The notes under the pieces: generated by a model | The model's database searches: none | The model's input: the letters and a program-made list of their open reading frames with translations, nothing else | What the model was told of the DNA's origin: nothing | Assembly: GCA_963839515.1 (NCBI GenBank) | Contig: CAWIVN010000021.1 | Location: 62,001-126,000 of the forward strand | From: Fredericiella sp963839515 | GTDB lineage: Bacteria > Chloroflexota > Anaerolineae > Caldilineales > Caldilineaceae | Direction of reading: 5' to 3' | DNA length: 64,000 bases | Made by a program: the position numbers and the translations under genes | In this document: positions 17,271-26,262 of the stretch, in pieces | Position numbering within the stretch: the first letter of the stretch is position 1 | Layout: every line of letters begins with the position of its first letter

Positions 17271-19631
17271 ATGACCGACTCCAATCTCGTCCAACCCAAC
17301 TTTATCCGTGAGCAAGAAGCTGCCTATGTGGCGGGTCCGGTCACGTGCCTGGGCATGCAGTTCCCCAACGACGAAGCGCGCCGCGCCTGGTTCACGCAGC
17401 GCCTGGCTGAACACCTTCAGGACCCGGCTTTCCGGGCGATCGAGGGTTTTCCTATCGGCGAGGACAAAGCCATCCTGGCGCTTTCCGACCCACCTTACTA
17501 CACGGCCTGTCCTAACCCCTTCCTGCCGCAGATCATTGTCGAGTGGCAGCAGCAGCGCGACGAGTTGCACCGGACGCTAAACATTGCCGACGCCGAGTAT
17601 CACCGCGAGCCGTTTGCGGCCGACGTCTCAGAGGGCAAAAACGACCCTATCTACAACGCGCATTCGTACCATACCAAGGTGCCGCACAAGGCGATCATGC
17701 GCTACATCCTGCACTACACCGAGCCGGGTGACATCGTCTTTGACGGCTTTTGCGGCAGCGGCATGACCGGCGTCGCCGCGCAGCTGTGCGGCGACCGCAA
17801 AGCGGTGCAGGAGCTGGGCTACGCTGTGGACGAAAATGGAGAGATATATGAAGGTGACAAGAGGATCGGCCAACTAGGTGCTCGCAGAGCAGTATTGAGC
17901 GATCTATCGCCAGCAGCAACGTTTATCGCTTACAACCTGAATTCCTTGTCATATTTTCGCTATTCTGTGCCTCCCTTGTCTGAAGTGATTAGCGAGACAG
18001 AGAGTACCTACGGCGAAATCTACTCTGTATTTGACGAATCTGTTAATTCAGAACCTCTCGGTAAGGCAATGTATACAATCTGGTCAGATGTATTTATTTG
18101 CCCGAATTGCGCTAGTGAAGTGACTTGGTGGGAACCTGGAACAGGAGAACAGAAGGCACAAATAGTTGAGCCAACGTGCCCTAATTGTGGCGTGCAAGTA
18201 CCAAAACGGGAAGAAAATCGGCAATTTGAGACTTTGTATGATGCTCAGCATAACTCCTTGTATAAACATGTAAAGCGAAAACCTGTTTTAATCAATTCAG
18301 TGTATCCGAATGGAAAGCGAGTGGATAGGTCACCATCCAGTCGAGATCTAGCCTGGATTGCACAACACAATGAGGTACCGCTTGAGCTTGAGTTTCCCTC
18401 CAATTCGCTTACCAAGGGTGAACGTTATTACAAGGACGGGCTGCACTTGATTAACGTTGAGCGATTCGATCAGTTTTTTATGCCCAGAAATCTCACGGCT
18501 TTGGCAGCGTTTAGGAGAGACCTGACTCAGCGGAATTTACGCTTACGCGGTGACTTTCTTATTACCTCAGTCCTTCAAAAGACCGCGTCGATTATGCACA
18601 ACGTTGGACTGAAGTCAGGCCGGATAAATTTAGCTGGTGCACTGCCAAACGTTCTTTATGTTCCTTCAACCATCGCTGAACGCAATATATTCGTTCTTCT
18701 TCGGTCAAAGTTGCGCGACATAACATCCGCTGCCGCACAACACAGGCTAGTCACAAATGCTACCGCGTTAAGCACTAGCGATTCGGCAACACTCGTTGAT
18801 ATTTCTGATAACTCTGTAGACTATATTTTTGTTGATCCACCCTTTGGTAGCAACCTCCAGTATTCCGAGCTAAGTGAACTCTGGGAAATCTGGCTTGGCG
18901 TTCGCGCCAATTCACATCCCGAGGCAATTATCTCAAAGCATCAAAGGAAACGCATTCAGGAATATGGTCAACTAATGGAACGGTGCTTCGCGAGATTTTA
19001 TGCAGTTCTCAAGCCCGCTGGTTGGATAACAGTAGAATTTCACAATTCCGCTAGTCAAGTCTGGAATGTCATTCAACAAGCCCTCATGCGCGTTGGATTT
19101 GTAGTGACGACAGTCCGAATTCTAGACAAGGGTCAGGGAACCAGAAACCAAATGACTCAGGACGGTGCAGTAGGCAAAGATTTAGCTATTACTGCGTATA
19201 AGCCCAAAGATGGTTTTGTAACTGCGTTCTTGAGCAAAGCAGGTGATGAATCAGCTGTTTGGCTGTTTGTTTCAGACTATTTGGCTCAACTTCCGACGCC
19301 GCAAATAAGGGGCAACGTCCTAGAGTCTATCACTGAACGTCAGAACTACTTGCTTTATGATCGCATGGTGGCGTACCACATTCAGCGCGGAGTGGAGGTA
19401 CCGATCAACGCTCCCCAGTTTTACGCCGGGCTAAAGTCTCAGTTCATCGAGCACGACGGCATGTATTTTCTGGCGGACCAAGTTGTCGAATATGACCAAG
19501 CACGCTTAATTGCTGACACCGTTGAGCAACTTGCTCTTTTTATCAAAGACGAAAAAAGCGCCATCACATGGCTACGCGTTCAACTAAAGAGGAACCACAG
19601 ACTTTTTCCGATGTTCAACCACGCTTTCTAA
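17271..19631 (+). CDS. pglX: BREX type 3 DNA methyltransferase PglXI (COG1743-like, Zn-ribbon), 3' end frameshifted
   Basis: The open frame gives 786 aa but its natural C terminus lies in other frames to 19973. N-terminal motifs: SDPPYYTACPNPF (73-84) and the SAM-binding loop FDGFCGSGMTG (158-167). A four-Cys zinc ribbon (CPNC near 277-280 and CPNC near 303-306) follows, and the catalytic DPPF of an N6-adenine methylase is near 522-525. It belongs to the COG1743 adenine-methylase type used in BREX-3. It would mark host DNA against the system. From about 17820 to 19560 the codons become clearly AT-richer than in the first 180 codons and in brxC, consistent with exchange of the central/target-recognition part. 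No + strand helicase follows, as would be expected in type 3. Confidence 0.85.
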   Translation: MTDSNLVQPNFIREQEAAYVAGPVTCLGMQFPNDEARRAWFTQRLAEHLQDPAFRAIEGFPIGEDKAILALSDPPYYTACPNPFLPQIIVEWQQQRDELHRTLNIADAEYHREPFAADVSEGKNDPIYNAHSYHTKVPHKAIMRYILHYTEPGDIVFDGFCGSGMTGVAAQLCGDRKAVQELGYAVDENGEIYEGDKRIGQLGARRAVLSDLSPAATFIAYNLNSLSYFRYSVPPLSEVISETESTYGEIYSVFDESVNSEPLGKAMYTIWSDVFICPNCASEVTWWEPGTGEQKAQIVEPTCPNCGVQVPKREENRQFETLYDAQHNSLYKHVKRKPVLINSVYPNGKRVDRSPSSRDLAWIAQHNEVPLELEFPSNSLTKGERYYKDGLHLINVERFDQFFMPRNLTALAAFRRDLTQRNLRLRGDFLITSVLQKTASIMHNVGLKSGRINLAGALPNVLYVPSTIAERNIFVLLRSKLRDITSAAAQHRLVTNATALSTSDSATLVDISDNSVDYIFVDPPFGSNLQYSELSELWEIWLGVRANSHPEAIISKHQRKRIQEYGQLMERCFARFYAVLKPAGWITVEFHNSASQVWNVIQQALMRVGFVVTTVRILDKGQGTRNQMTQDGAVGKDLAITAYKPKDGFVTAFLSKAGDESAVWLFVSDYLAQLPTPQIRGNVLESITERQNYLLYDRMVAYHIQRGVEVPINAPQFYAGLKSQFIEHDGMYFLADQVVEYDQARLIADTVEQLALFIKDEKSAITWLRVQLKRNHRLFPMFNHAF

Positions 19632-19973
19632 GCGGCTGCACCAGGCGCGGCACGAGGAGTTACCTGACCTGCGCCTGCTGCTGGAACAGAACTTCCTGCA
19701 GGATGCGGAGGGCCGCTACTATGTGCCGGACCCGGCCAACGCCGAAGACCTGGAGAGGTCGCGCCGCAAGGCCCTGCTGCAAGAGTCGCCGCCTACCGTC
19801 AGACCCGCAAGCGGCTCAAGGTCTTCCGCACCGAGGCGGTACGTGCCGGCTTCGCCCAGGCCTACGCCGACAACGACTTCGCCTCCATCCGCGAGGTGAC
19901 GGGCCTGCCGGAGAGAGTGGTGCAGGAGGACCAGGAGTTGTTGATGTATGTGGATGCGGCGAGCCTTCGGTAG
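19568..19973 (+). pseudogene. pglX: Out-of-frame C-terminal part of pglX
   Basis: Three short stretches continue the methyltransferase in shifted frames: KEEPQTFSDVQPRFL (from about 19585), then LPDLRLLLEQNFL and YYVPDP (from 19654), then RKRLKVFRTEAVRAGF to a TAG at 19971-19973. The frame order is 0, 2, 1, 0 relative to the start, which fits three separate 1-nt deletions near 19.59, 19.64 and 19.785 kb. The last stretch is back in the original reading frame. These sequences match the usual C-terminal end of this methyltransferase family, so the gene is full length but broken, or the assembly has three missed bases here. Confidence 0.7.
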
Positions 19974-20046
19974 TGAAATGGATTTTACTCAGTTGTCTGC
20001 ACGTAGAATTCCGGGGTGATTTTTCTAGTCACGCACTCATTGCGCT

Positions 20047-20188
20047 AGCAGCCTGTCGGAGAGAACGATTTTCGGGAGTTTGTCCCCCTTTTTGACGTCA
20101 ATTGGGGGCGAAATGGCGAATTTTGACCTGCTTTTGCCCTAAAAGTAGACATAAAAGAGGTCTCAAGCTGGCTCTCCGACAGGCTGCT
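20047..20188. mobile_element. MITE-like 142-bp element with 17-bp perfect terminal inverted repeats
   Basis: AGCAGCCTGTCGGAGAG at 20047-20063 is exactly inverted at 20172-20188. The interior is AT-richer and has no coding frame worth keeping. TIRs of this length on a non-coding insert indicate a miniature element moved by a full-length IS elsewhere. No target duplication can be recognised with confidence. It lies between the broken pglX and the minus-strand cassette, close to the left junction of the inserted block. Confidence 0.6.
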
Positions 20189-20362
20189 GGGAAAGCATCT
20201 ACAAGCCGGTCGAAGCTTCGTCGGTCCGAGTGCAAACACTTCTCTATAGCATCGAAACAAGTGATGAGGTGGAGGAGGCACAAAGCCCACATAGCCACTG
20301 ACCAGTCCCAACTTGGTGACAGCGGTACTGCATTATCAGCTTGAGGCGATCACCCCTTACGT

Positions 20363-21019
20363 CTATCCGACCGCGAGGGCGGATCGGGGAAAACTAGTAA
20401 GGGTCCGCATTCTGGTCGAATCGCCGGCACAGAGGCCACGAACATTTTGTAGCCTGCAAATCATGAATTTCATTACGGGTAGAAGACATTCACGCTCTAC
20501 GACGCGGACTCTTTCGTCCTTATCGTGGTCATCATTGTTGGGTGAGTCGGTTTCGCTGTCGTCCTGTTGCTTTGCCCCTGACTCGTCGTTGTCTTTCGCT
20601 TCATCTAGACTGGTAGTGTAAGGAGTGGAACCATGTTTTAGGTCAAGCCATTCACGCATTTCCCGCTCGCCCTCGATGTACTCCTGATCTGCGGCCAGTT
20701 TCGCTGCCAACAACGCATCTATAGCTTCCGCGAAATCTGTTGCCGTCGTGACCATTGAGCTACATCCAGTTGTGCTTCTGCACGCTTCACCTCCCAGTAG
20801 AGTTCCCAGTCATCATGCGGACCGCCGATTTCCTCAACGAGGTGTTCCCGATCAATCTTCCACCTTTCGGCATCAGGTTCAATCAGCCGGATATTGTGGT
20901 CTGGGTGGCTGATGATCTGGCGCACTGGCGCTTGCCCATTCAGGGGGGGAAATCAGGTCTTCTTGTTCGTCGTCATGTTCATTCCGGTTGTCAAGTGGGT
21001 CTTTATTGCTGCGAGCCAT
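20363..21019 (-). pseudogene. Acidic hypothetical protein, frameshifted
   Basis: Starts at an ATG at 21019 preceded by a strong GGGAGGAG ribosome site, so it was a genuine gene. Three successive frames join: MARSNKDPLDNRNEHDDE (from 21019), IISHPDHNIRLIEPDAERWK (from about 20925) and DFAEAIDALLAAKLAADQEY (from about 20740) to a stop at 20363. The first shift falls in a run of seven G at about 20943-20949, a typical slippage or miscall site. The tail is rich in Asp/Glu/Lys (NDDHDKDE). No domain recognised. It is the last member of the minus-strand cassette, 258 bp after the HerA-like gene. Confidence 0.45.
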
Positions 21020-21277
21020 GCTCCTCCCTTCTCACTTGATTTTGTAAGTTGCCTGCGCAAAATTGACCAGCTTGCGCATGATGAGAAGTCGTCGCTCAAA
21101 CGGGATTTGACCGTTAACGTTTGCCTGACTGGCAAAGTGAGCTGCAAAACAGTACGCTGCGTCACCGGCCTGTGACGCAGACAGATGCAATAATTCCGCG
21201 CGCGATTGCTGCCATGGACGCTGCACCCGAATCCAGCAACCACTGCTGACCGGTCAACGTCGTCATCATCTGGTTGT
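21020..21277. other. Spacer between HerA-like pseudogene and hypothetical
   Basis: No convincing coding frame on either strand and no strong hairpin. It probably contains the leader of the gene starting at 21019. Confidence 0.4.
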
Positions 21278-24017
21278 CTAAGTCCTAAGCGTTTGGCTCG
21301 ACTGCCTTAACTCCTTAATGGCCTGCCGATGCGGGCATTCCCCAGTCCGGAGCCGTGGGCGGCAAAACGCACAGAACTGCGCTTTTGGCGCCGCACAGAT
21401 CCTCAACGCGATCTCTTTCATCTCGTCCTGGCTTACTGCGGACTTGCGCCGCCTGGAGCTGCGCAGCCGGCGGACTCGGAGGGATGGTGATCCCGTGCCT
21501 CGCCGCAGCCGGTCGCCGATGTTGGCAGCAAGCCACGCAGATCGACTGCCGAGCTCGATCCCGGGCCGCTGCCCGTCACTCGCCGCGCCGCCAGCCGTGG
21601 TGACGGCCTTCTCAGTCGCAAATCTAACCGGCGTCACCTGGATATGGACCGGGCGGCCAAACTGGCTGCGAACGACGGCCTCCCCCGGTTTCAGCCGCCG
21701 TGCGTAGGTGCGTTGCTGCGGGTCTTAGATTCATGATGTCGGCGAGCAACTCAAAGCTGCTGGCGTCTTCCAGCCAGTGCATCACCTTTAGAAACGTGTT
21801 GCCGATCGCGCTTTGCACCAGCTGAGTAGGGATCTGCTCGGCTATTAAAATACCTGCATTAAAGCCGCGGATCTCGGCGAGGATGTTGCTGAAGTCTTCA
21901 CTGGCCGCCGGCGCCATGGATGCCATACCGTCGCGTGGTACTTCCGGCATCAGGCGGTGTGCCTCTTCGATGACTGTGATGTGCGGCGTCCGGCGGGCCC
22001 TCTTCTCCAGGGTTTCCGTAAAGGTAACGAGCAAGAACGCCATCACCAGCGCTACGTCTTCGCGTGCCCCCAAACGGCCGATTTCCATGACGACCGGGCG
22101 ACTCATGAGTTGCGTGAAATCGGGCGTGTCCGACACACTGAGCACATCGCCGGCATTCTCGATGAGGTCGCGAAACGCGAATCACGGATGCCTGGCGGAC
22201 GGTGTCCTGCACTTCTTTGCCGTACTGCAGTTCGCCGGTAATGGCGACGATCATCTGGTAAAAGTCCTGCAGCGTTGGATACTCGCCGCTGCCGCCACGC
22301 CCGCCCACGACATCCCACCCTTTTTGCTGGTAGATGCGCCGCAGCGCATCACGATAGATCATCGGCAGGGGCGGCTGTAGGTCGAAGGCGGCCGTAAAGG
22401 CACGCATCAGGCGGCTGAGATGCGTCTTCGAGTAGGATGCCGGGAGGTGCCGCAAACGGGTTAAACCGCAAGGGCGATGTGTCCCTGGTCGCCAAGGGTG
22501 AACACCAGCAGGTCATCGCACAGCGCCGGATCGCCGAGCAGCACTCGGTAATCAGGTTTGTCAACTGGATAAAGCACCAGGAACGGCACCGGCGGCTGCT
22601 GGCGCCAGAGCTGGCTGAGGATGGCCATGACGGTAGTGGACTTGCCGCTGCCGGTCGAACCCGCAATTAAACCGTGACGTGTCAGCGAGGCGAGAGGCAC
22701 GCTGAGCTTGCGCCCCGTAGGGTTGCCGCGATGAATGATCTCACCCAGTTCGATCACAGGTATATCGCCGGCCCCGGGCTCAGCCGCAGTTGCTGTCTCC
22801 AAGTCGTCTTGTGGGGCAACAAACGGCTCGCTCTTGACCAGCACGCCGGGCATGTAGCCATTCTCAGAAGGGATCGGCAGCCGGAACGCGCCGGCGGCTT
22901 GCTGGACATTGGCAATGCTGCGCAAGCGTCGCAGCGCAGGATGGCTGATGGCTGGCCCCCACTCCTCGTGTTCCAGCAGTTCCAGGTTACTGAGCGCAGT
23001 CTGGAACTCCTGCTCGCTGCCTGGGCTGATCGACACCCACTTCGTGGGGAATGGGTTGTTCCCGTTGTTCATCAGTTCCGAACCCATTGCCTCGACCAAC
23101 CCCAGGGGCGCCGCCGGCGCACCGACGACCTGGACCTTGATCTGCAGCAGGAACTCCGTGCTCCTCCATCAGGGCCGTGTACGTCTCTGGCGCCGAAAGC
23201 GGCGCGACTGCGCAGGTATTCCGTCACATCCTCGCGCTCGCCGCCGATGGCGCGGAAAGCGCGATGCCAGCTCGTTGACGGCGATGATCTCGCCCGGAAA
23301 CAGCTTTGTTGGCCGGATACTGACCGCGGCGAAACACCGGTTGGGCTGAATCGCCAGCGTTTCAAACAGCCGGCCCATGGCGCTGAAGTCGAGCGTCGGC
23401 ACAAAGGGGTGAACAATGTAGTCGCCATACTTGGCTGGCTCCGCGCAAAAATCACCTGCCGGTCGGAGATAGGCATCTCTTCAAAGCGCCGGATCTCTAC
23501 GATTTGGTCGAAGTTGTCTATGCTGTCGAAGGGGAGCGGTGCATAATGACGGCGAAATTCCTCCGCTGCCAGCACCGGCTGGACCGGGTAGTTAAACGGA
23601 TCTTCAAGCGGGAAATGGCTCAAGAATTTGGACCAAAGCTCCGCGGCAGAGGGGGCGGCCTGGCTGAGCGCAGCGACAAAGACCTTGCCCAGGAACACGA
23701 TATCGATTCTGCCCACCTGTTCGCCGGGATTCGGTGATGGCTGGGCGACAAAGCGCAGCTCATAGGTTGCGCGGTTCGATTGCTCGCGGGCGAGATCGTA
23801 AAGAAAGCGGAACTGCCGTTTTACTACCTGGGCCGATACGGCCGGCGCCCAGGCGCGTGAGTTCGATGCTGTCGAGTGACGGGATAAACGGTATCCGTGC
23901 GGCCCAAATTGCATGTACGCCGATCTCAGAGCGATAGTGGACGCCGTGCTCGAGCGAATAGGCTTCGGGACTGAGCGTGCGCCGCGGGCCGATGATGTGC
24001 ACATACGGCACGGCCAT
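21278..24017 (-). pseudogene. HerA/FtsK-type (DUF87) ATPase, about 900 codons, multiply frameshifted
   Basis: Starts at ATG 24017, three bases after the stop of the upstream J-like gene. Fragments in changing frames read as one protein: MAVPYVHIIGPRRTL, then QFRFLYDLAREQ, then GEIIAVNELASRF, then an intact core 23099-22461 with Walker A GSTGSGKSTT. After this come PLRFNPFAAPPG, then YRDALRRIYQQKGWDVV, then SRPVVMEIGRLG and TPHITVIEEAHRLMP (Walker B plus the Glu/His of HerA ATPases). The end is QQRTYARRLKPGEAVV and a Cys-rich tail (CAFC with nearby Cys) to the stop at 21278. At least nine 1-nt shifts are needed, mostly insertions. HerA proteins are hexameric DNA pumps, common in defence islands with a nuclease or effector partner. 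Confidence 0.75.
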
Positions 24018-24020
24018 GGT

Positions 24021-24935
24021 TTACCCCCGTTCCAGTGATGCTAGCTCGTCTTCCAGGGCAGCGATTTGCTGTCCAATACGTTCGTTGAGTAGGGGTTTGC
24101 TTGCCGGACACCTCGTTTCGTCGCCATGTTGGCATTCCTGATGCACCAGCCCAAAGCAGGGAAGATCACGACTGTTGAAATCACTAGTACGAATACATTC
24201 GGAACGTTGACCAAGATGGCCCAAATCGCAAGCAGCGGCAGGAGCATAAGCACCCATTTCCAGAATCCCTCGGAAGTGGGCCTGACATGGTACTTGACCA
24301 GCATACCTGAGTACTTGGGGTCTACCCGACCCGTGGGGTCCATGGCGTGCACCAAGGCCCAATCTTTCTTCATCTCTTCAAGTTGAGCGTTCAGGCTCTC
24401 AATACGGTTCGCGCGTTGTCTCCTGCTCCCGCTGCGACTGCTGTGTGCGCTGCTGTTCCTGCCACTTCTGCTGTTCCTCGCGCCCCTGCTTGAGATTGAC
24501 GCCACACTTGTGGCAGCGGCCTTGATGCCAGGCAACCCTGGTGCGGCAATTGGGGCAAGGCGGCCGCAGCTCAAAGTCGCAGTCGGCATTGGTACAGTAA
24601 TCTGCGTCGGGCGGATTGTTCGCGTCTGCCGCACTTGGGACAGGCACTAGTGTCACTAGTCATACTCCCCGTGCCGGCCAGCGACGCGAAACCACCAGGA
24701 GCAATGCCCGGAGTCATGGGCTCGGGATCGACTAGGTGGCCTTCCTGGCCCTTGAACCTGGCCATCGCCTGGTCGCGGGCAAAGTCCAGTTGCGCGATCA
24801 TGGCGGCGGCTTGTTGGCACGCGCAGGAATACTGCTGAGATTGTTCCAGTAGACGTATTTCTCCTGGTATGCAGTCTCGATCTGGCTTGGCGTTGCATCT
24901 GGCGACACACCCAATACGTTGTATGGTGACTCCAT
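24021..24935 (-). pseudogene. J-domain-like / zinc-ribbon / membrane protein, frameshifted
   Basis: ATG at 24935 with AAGGGA upstream; stop at 24021, 3 nt before the HerA-like ATG. The N terminus reads YNVLGVSPDATPSQIETAYQ, the helix I-II pattern of a J domain, continued out of frame by AQLDFARDQAMARF (helix III-IV type). The HPD tripeptide that stimulates Hsp70 is absent. A double zinc ribbon follows (CPKCG, then CTNADC, CPNC and CHKCG), then a Gln/Glu-rich coiled coil. Two hydrophobic helices (WVLMLLPLLAIWAILV and VFVLVISTVVIFPALGW) and a last short coiled coil end it. About four single-base shifts interrupt it. Its place next to an Hsp70 homologue suggests it was the co-chaperone and membrane anchor of the cassette. 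Confidence 0.55.
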
Positions 24936-24956
24936 TGGCAGCATCCCTTACGTTCA

Positions 24957-25379
24957 TTAGGAGTAGGTTCGGCGCACTTCCTCTACCAGGCTCGCAAGCC
25001 TCGGATTGCGGCGCCATTCCACTGGTTCTACGTCTGGATAATCCTCCAAAACCCCATTGCGTCTTACTTTCCTCGTCGGCACGGCGCCACTGCTGTAGCC
25101 GGGTGGCAGGTGCAGTACGACCTCAATAGAACTGCCCTGGGCATCCCGTAATGTGACGACAAATTCATAGCCCCCGTCGGGCACGTTGCGCTTGCCGGCA
25201 GTAGTTGGGCGACCATCTACATTGGCTGCACCAGCTAGCCTTTCCAACGCCTCCCATTCCTGTTCGATGACTGCGGAAGATACTGGCATGGCGGCAGGCG
25301 GCGGTGGCGCCGATGGCTTCGGCGCTGTCGTGTCAACGACAGGTTTGTCTGAAATTCTGTTGGCGGGCGTGGATCTCAC
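24957..25379 (-). CDS. Small protein of unknown function in the chaperone/HerA cassette
   Basis: 140-aa uninterrupted frame beginning with GTG at 25379 and ending 21 nt before the J-like gene. The first 35 residues are Pro/Ala-rich and probably disordered. The rest looks like a small alpha/beta domain (GGYEFVVTLRDAQGSSIEVV, then LPPGYSSG and a C-terminal helix LASLVEEVRR). No family recognised. Its start overlaps the out-of-frame tail of the SPFH-like gene, so it may instead be the C-terminal domain of that protein separated by a frameshift. It is the only intact frame of the cassette. Confidence 0.5.
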   Translation of the reverse strand: MRSTPANRISDKPVVDTTAPKPSAPPPPAAMPVSSAVIEQEWEALERLAGAANVDGRPTTAGKRNVPDGGYEFVVTLRDAQGSSIEVVLHLPPGYSSGAVPTRKVRRNGVLEDYPDVEPVEWRRNPRLASLVEEVRRTYS

Positions 25380-26262
25380 CGAGCAGGAGCCTGATGATGT
25401 CGTTGATCCCGCCGCTGCCGACGGGCTGTTCGAGAAACGACGGGATCGAGCCTTTTTCTAGTAATTTTTCGAGAATCAACTTCCTGATCTCATGTTCCTG
25501 CATCCCCGCGCGGCAAGGACGCTCGACTCGTTGCGAATCTGCCAGACCTCCAGCGGTGACAGTCCCAACTCATCCAAGCCGTCGTATGTCTGTTGTACAA
25601 GCTTCTCACGTTCGGCGGTAATGGTGTCTGCGCCATCGAATGCAATGGGGAGCACATTCTCAATGGTAAGGGCCGTGCTGCCCGCGATGTTGTCGCTGTG
25701 CAGTTGTTCGAGCACGCCTTGTGCCAGGAAGACACCGTTGCTGTAGAAGGCGTCAAAACCGATCTGCCTGACCTGCATGCCCACGATGCTCATCAGCCGT
25801 GTGCAGAGGACGCGGCACAGGTTGCTTGATCCGGCTGATCAAAAGATAGGCGTTCTCCGGCTTGACGCGGAACTCGATTCCCAGGCTTACGTTGACGGGA
25901 AAATAGGCGAAACCTCTGGCCGTCTTCTCGGAAATGCGAAAGTAATTGTTCGCCGTGAACATAAATGTGTTCAGCAGCGTGTGCACCGTGTACGCATTTA
26001 GCCGGCTGCGGTGCTTAAATGCCTTCAATGGATACTTCCCCGGGGCAAGGGTATCGACCAACCTGCCGTCTTCTGTCAGCAGCACTACGGTCCCCTCTTC
26101 GATCAACAGGTCCCCGCCGCGGCCCAAAAAGCCGCGATCCAAAGTGCGAGGGGCATCGACCAGAGTGCCGGGCACGCCATAGTCGCTTTCGTCGAACGGA
26201 TTACGGCAGATGCGTTTCTCTGGGGACTGCGGATCAGTAGCCATCGCCTGGTTGCCTGCCAT
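25333..26262 (-). pseudogene. SPFH/band-7-like protein, frameshifted
   Basis: The ATG at 26262 overlaps the TGA of the Hsp70 homologue (TGATG), implying translational coupling. The first frame (to about 25830) includes GTVVLLTEDGRLVDTLAPGKYPL, followed by a beta-rich section and VNVSLGIEFRVKPENAYLL, the characteristic opening of SPFH/band-7 domains. The second frame (about 25793-25505) is helical, with VRQIGFDAFYSNGV and TYDGLDELGLSPLEVWQIR. A third gives MQEHEIRKLILEKLLEKG to a TGA at 25333. At least two 1-nt shifts. SPFH proteins build membrane-associated ring scaffolds, and the soluble virion-core-like branch often pairs with zinc-ribbon proteins. Confidence 0.5.

Noticed and set aside
20102..20344. 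Small + strand frame of 80 codons over the MITE
   Set aside because: Basic, low-complexity translation without a ribosome site; it spans the TIR and is not conserved in any pattern I know.
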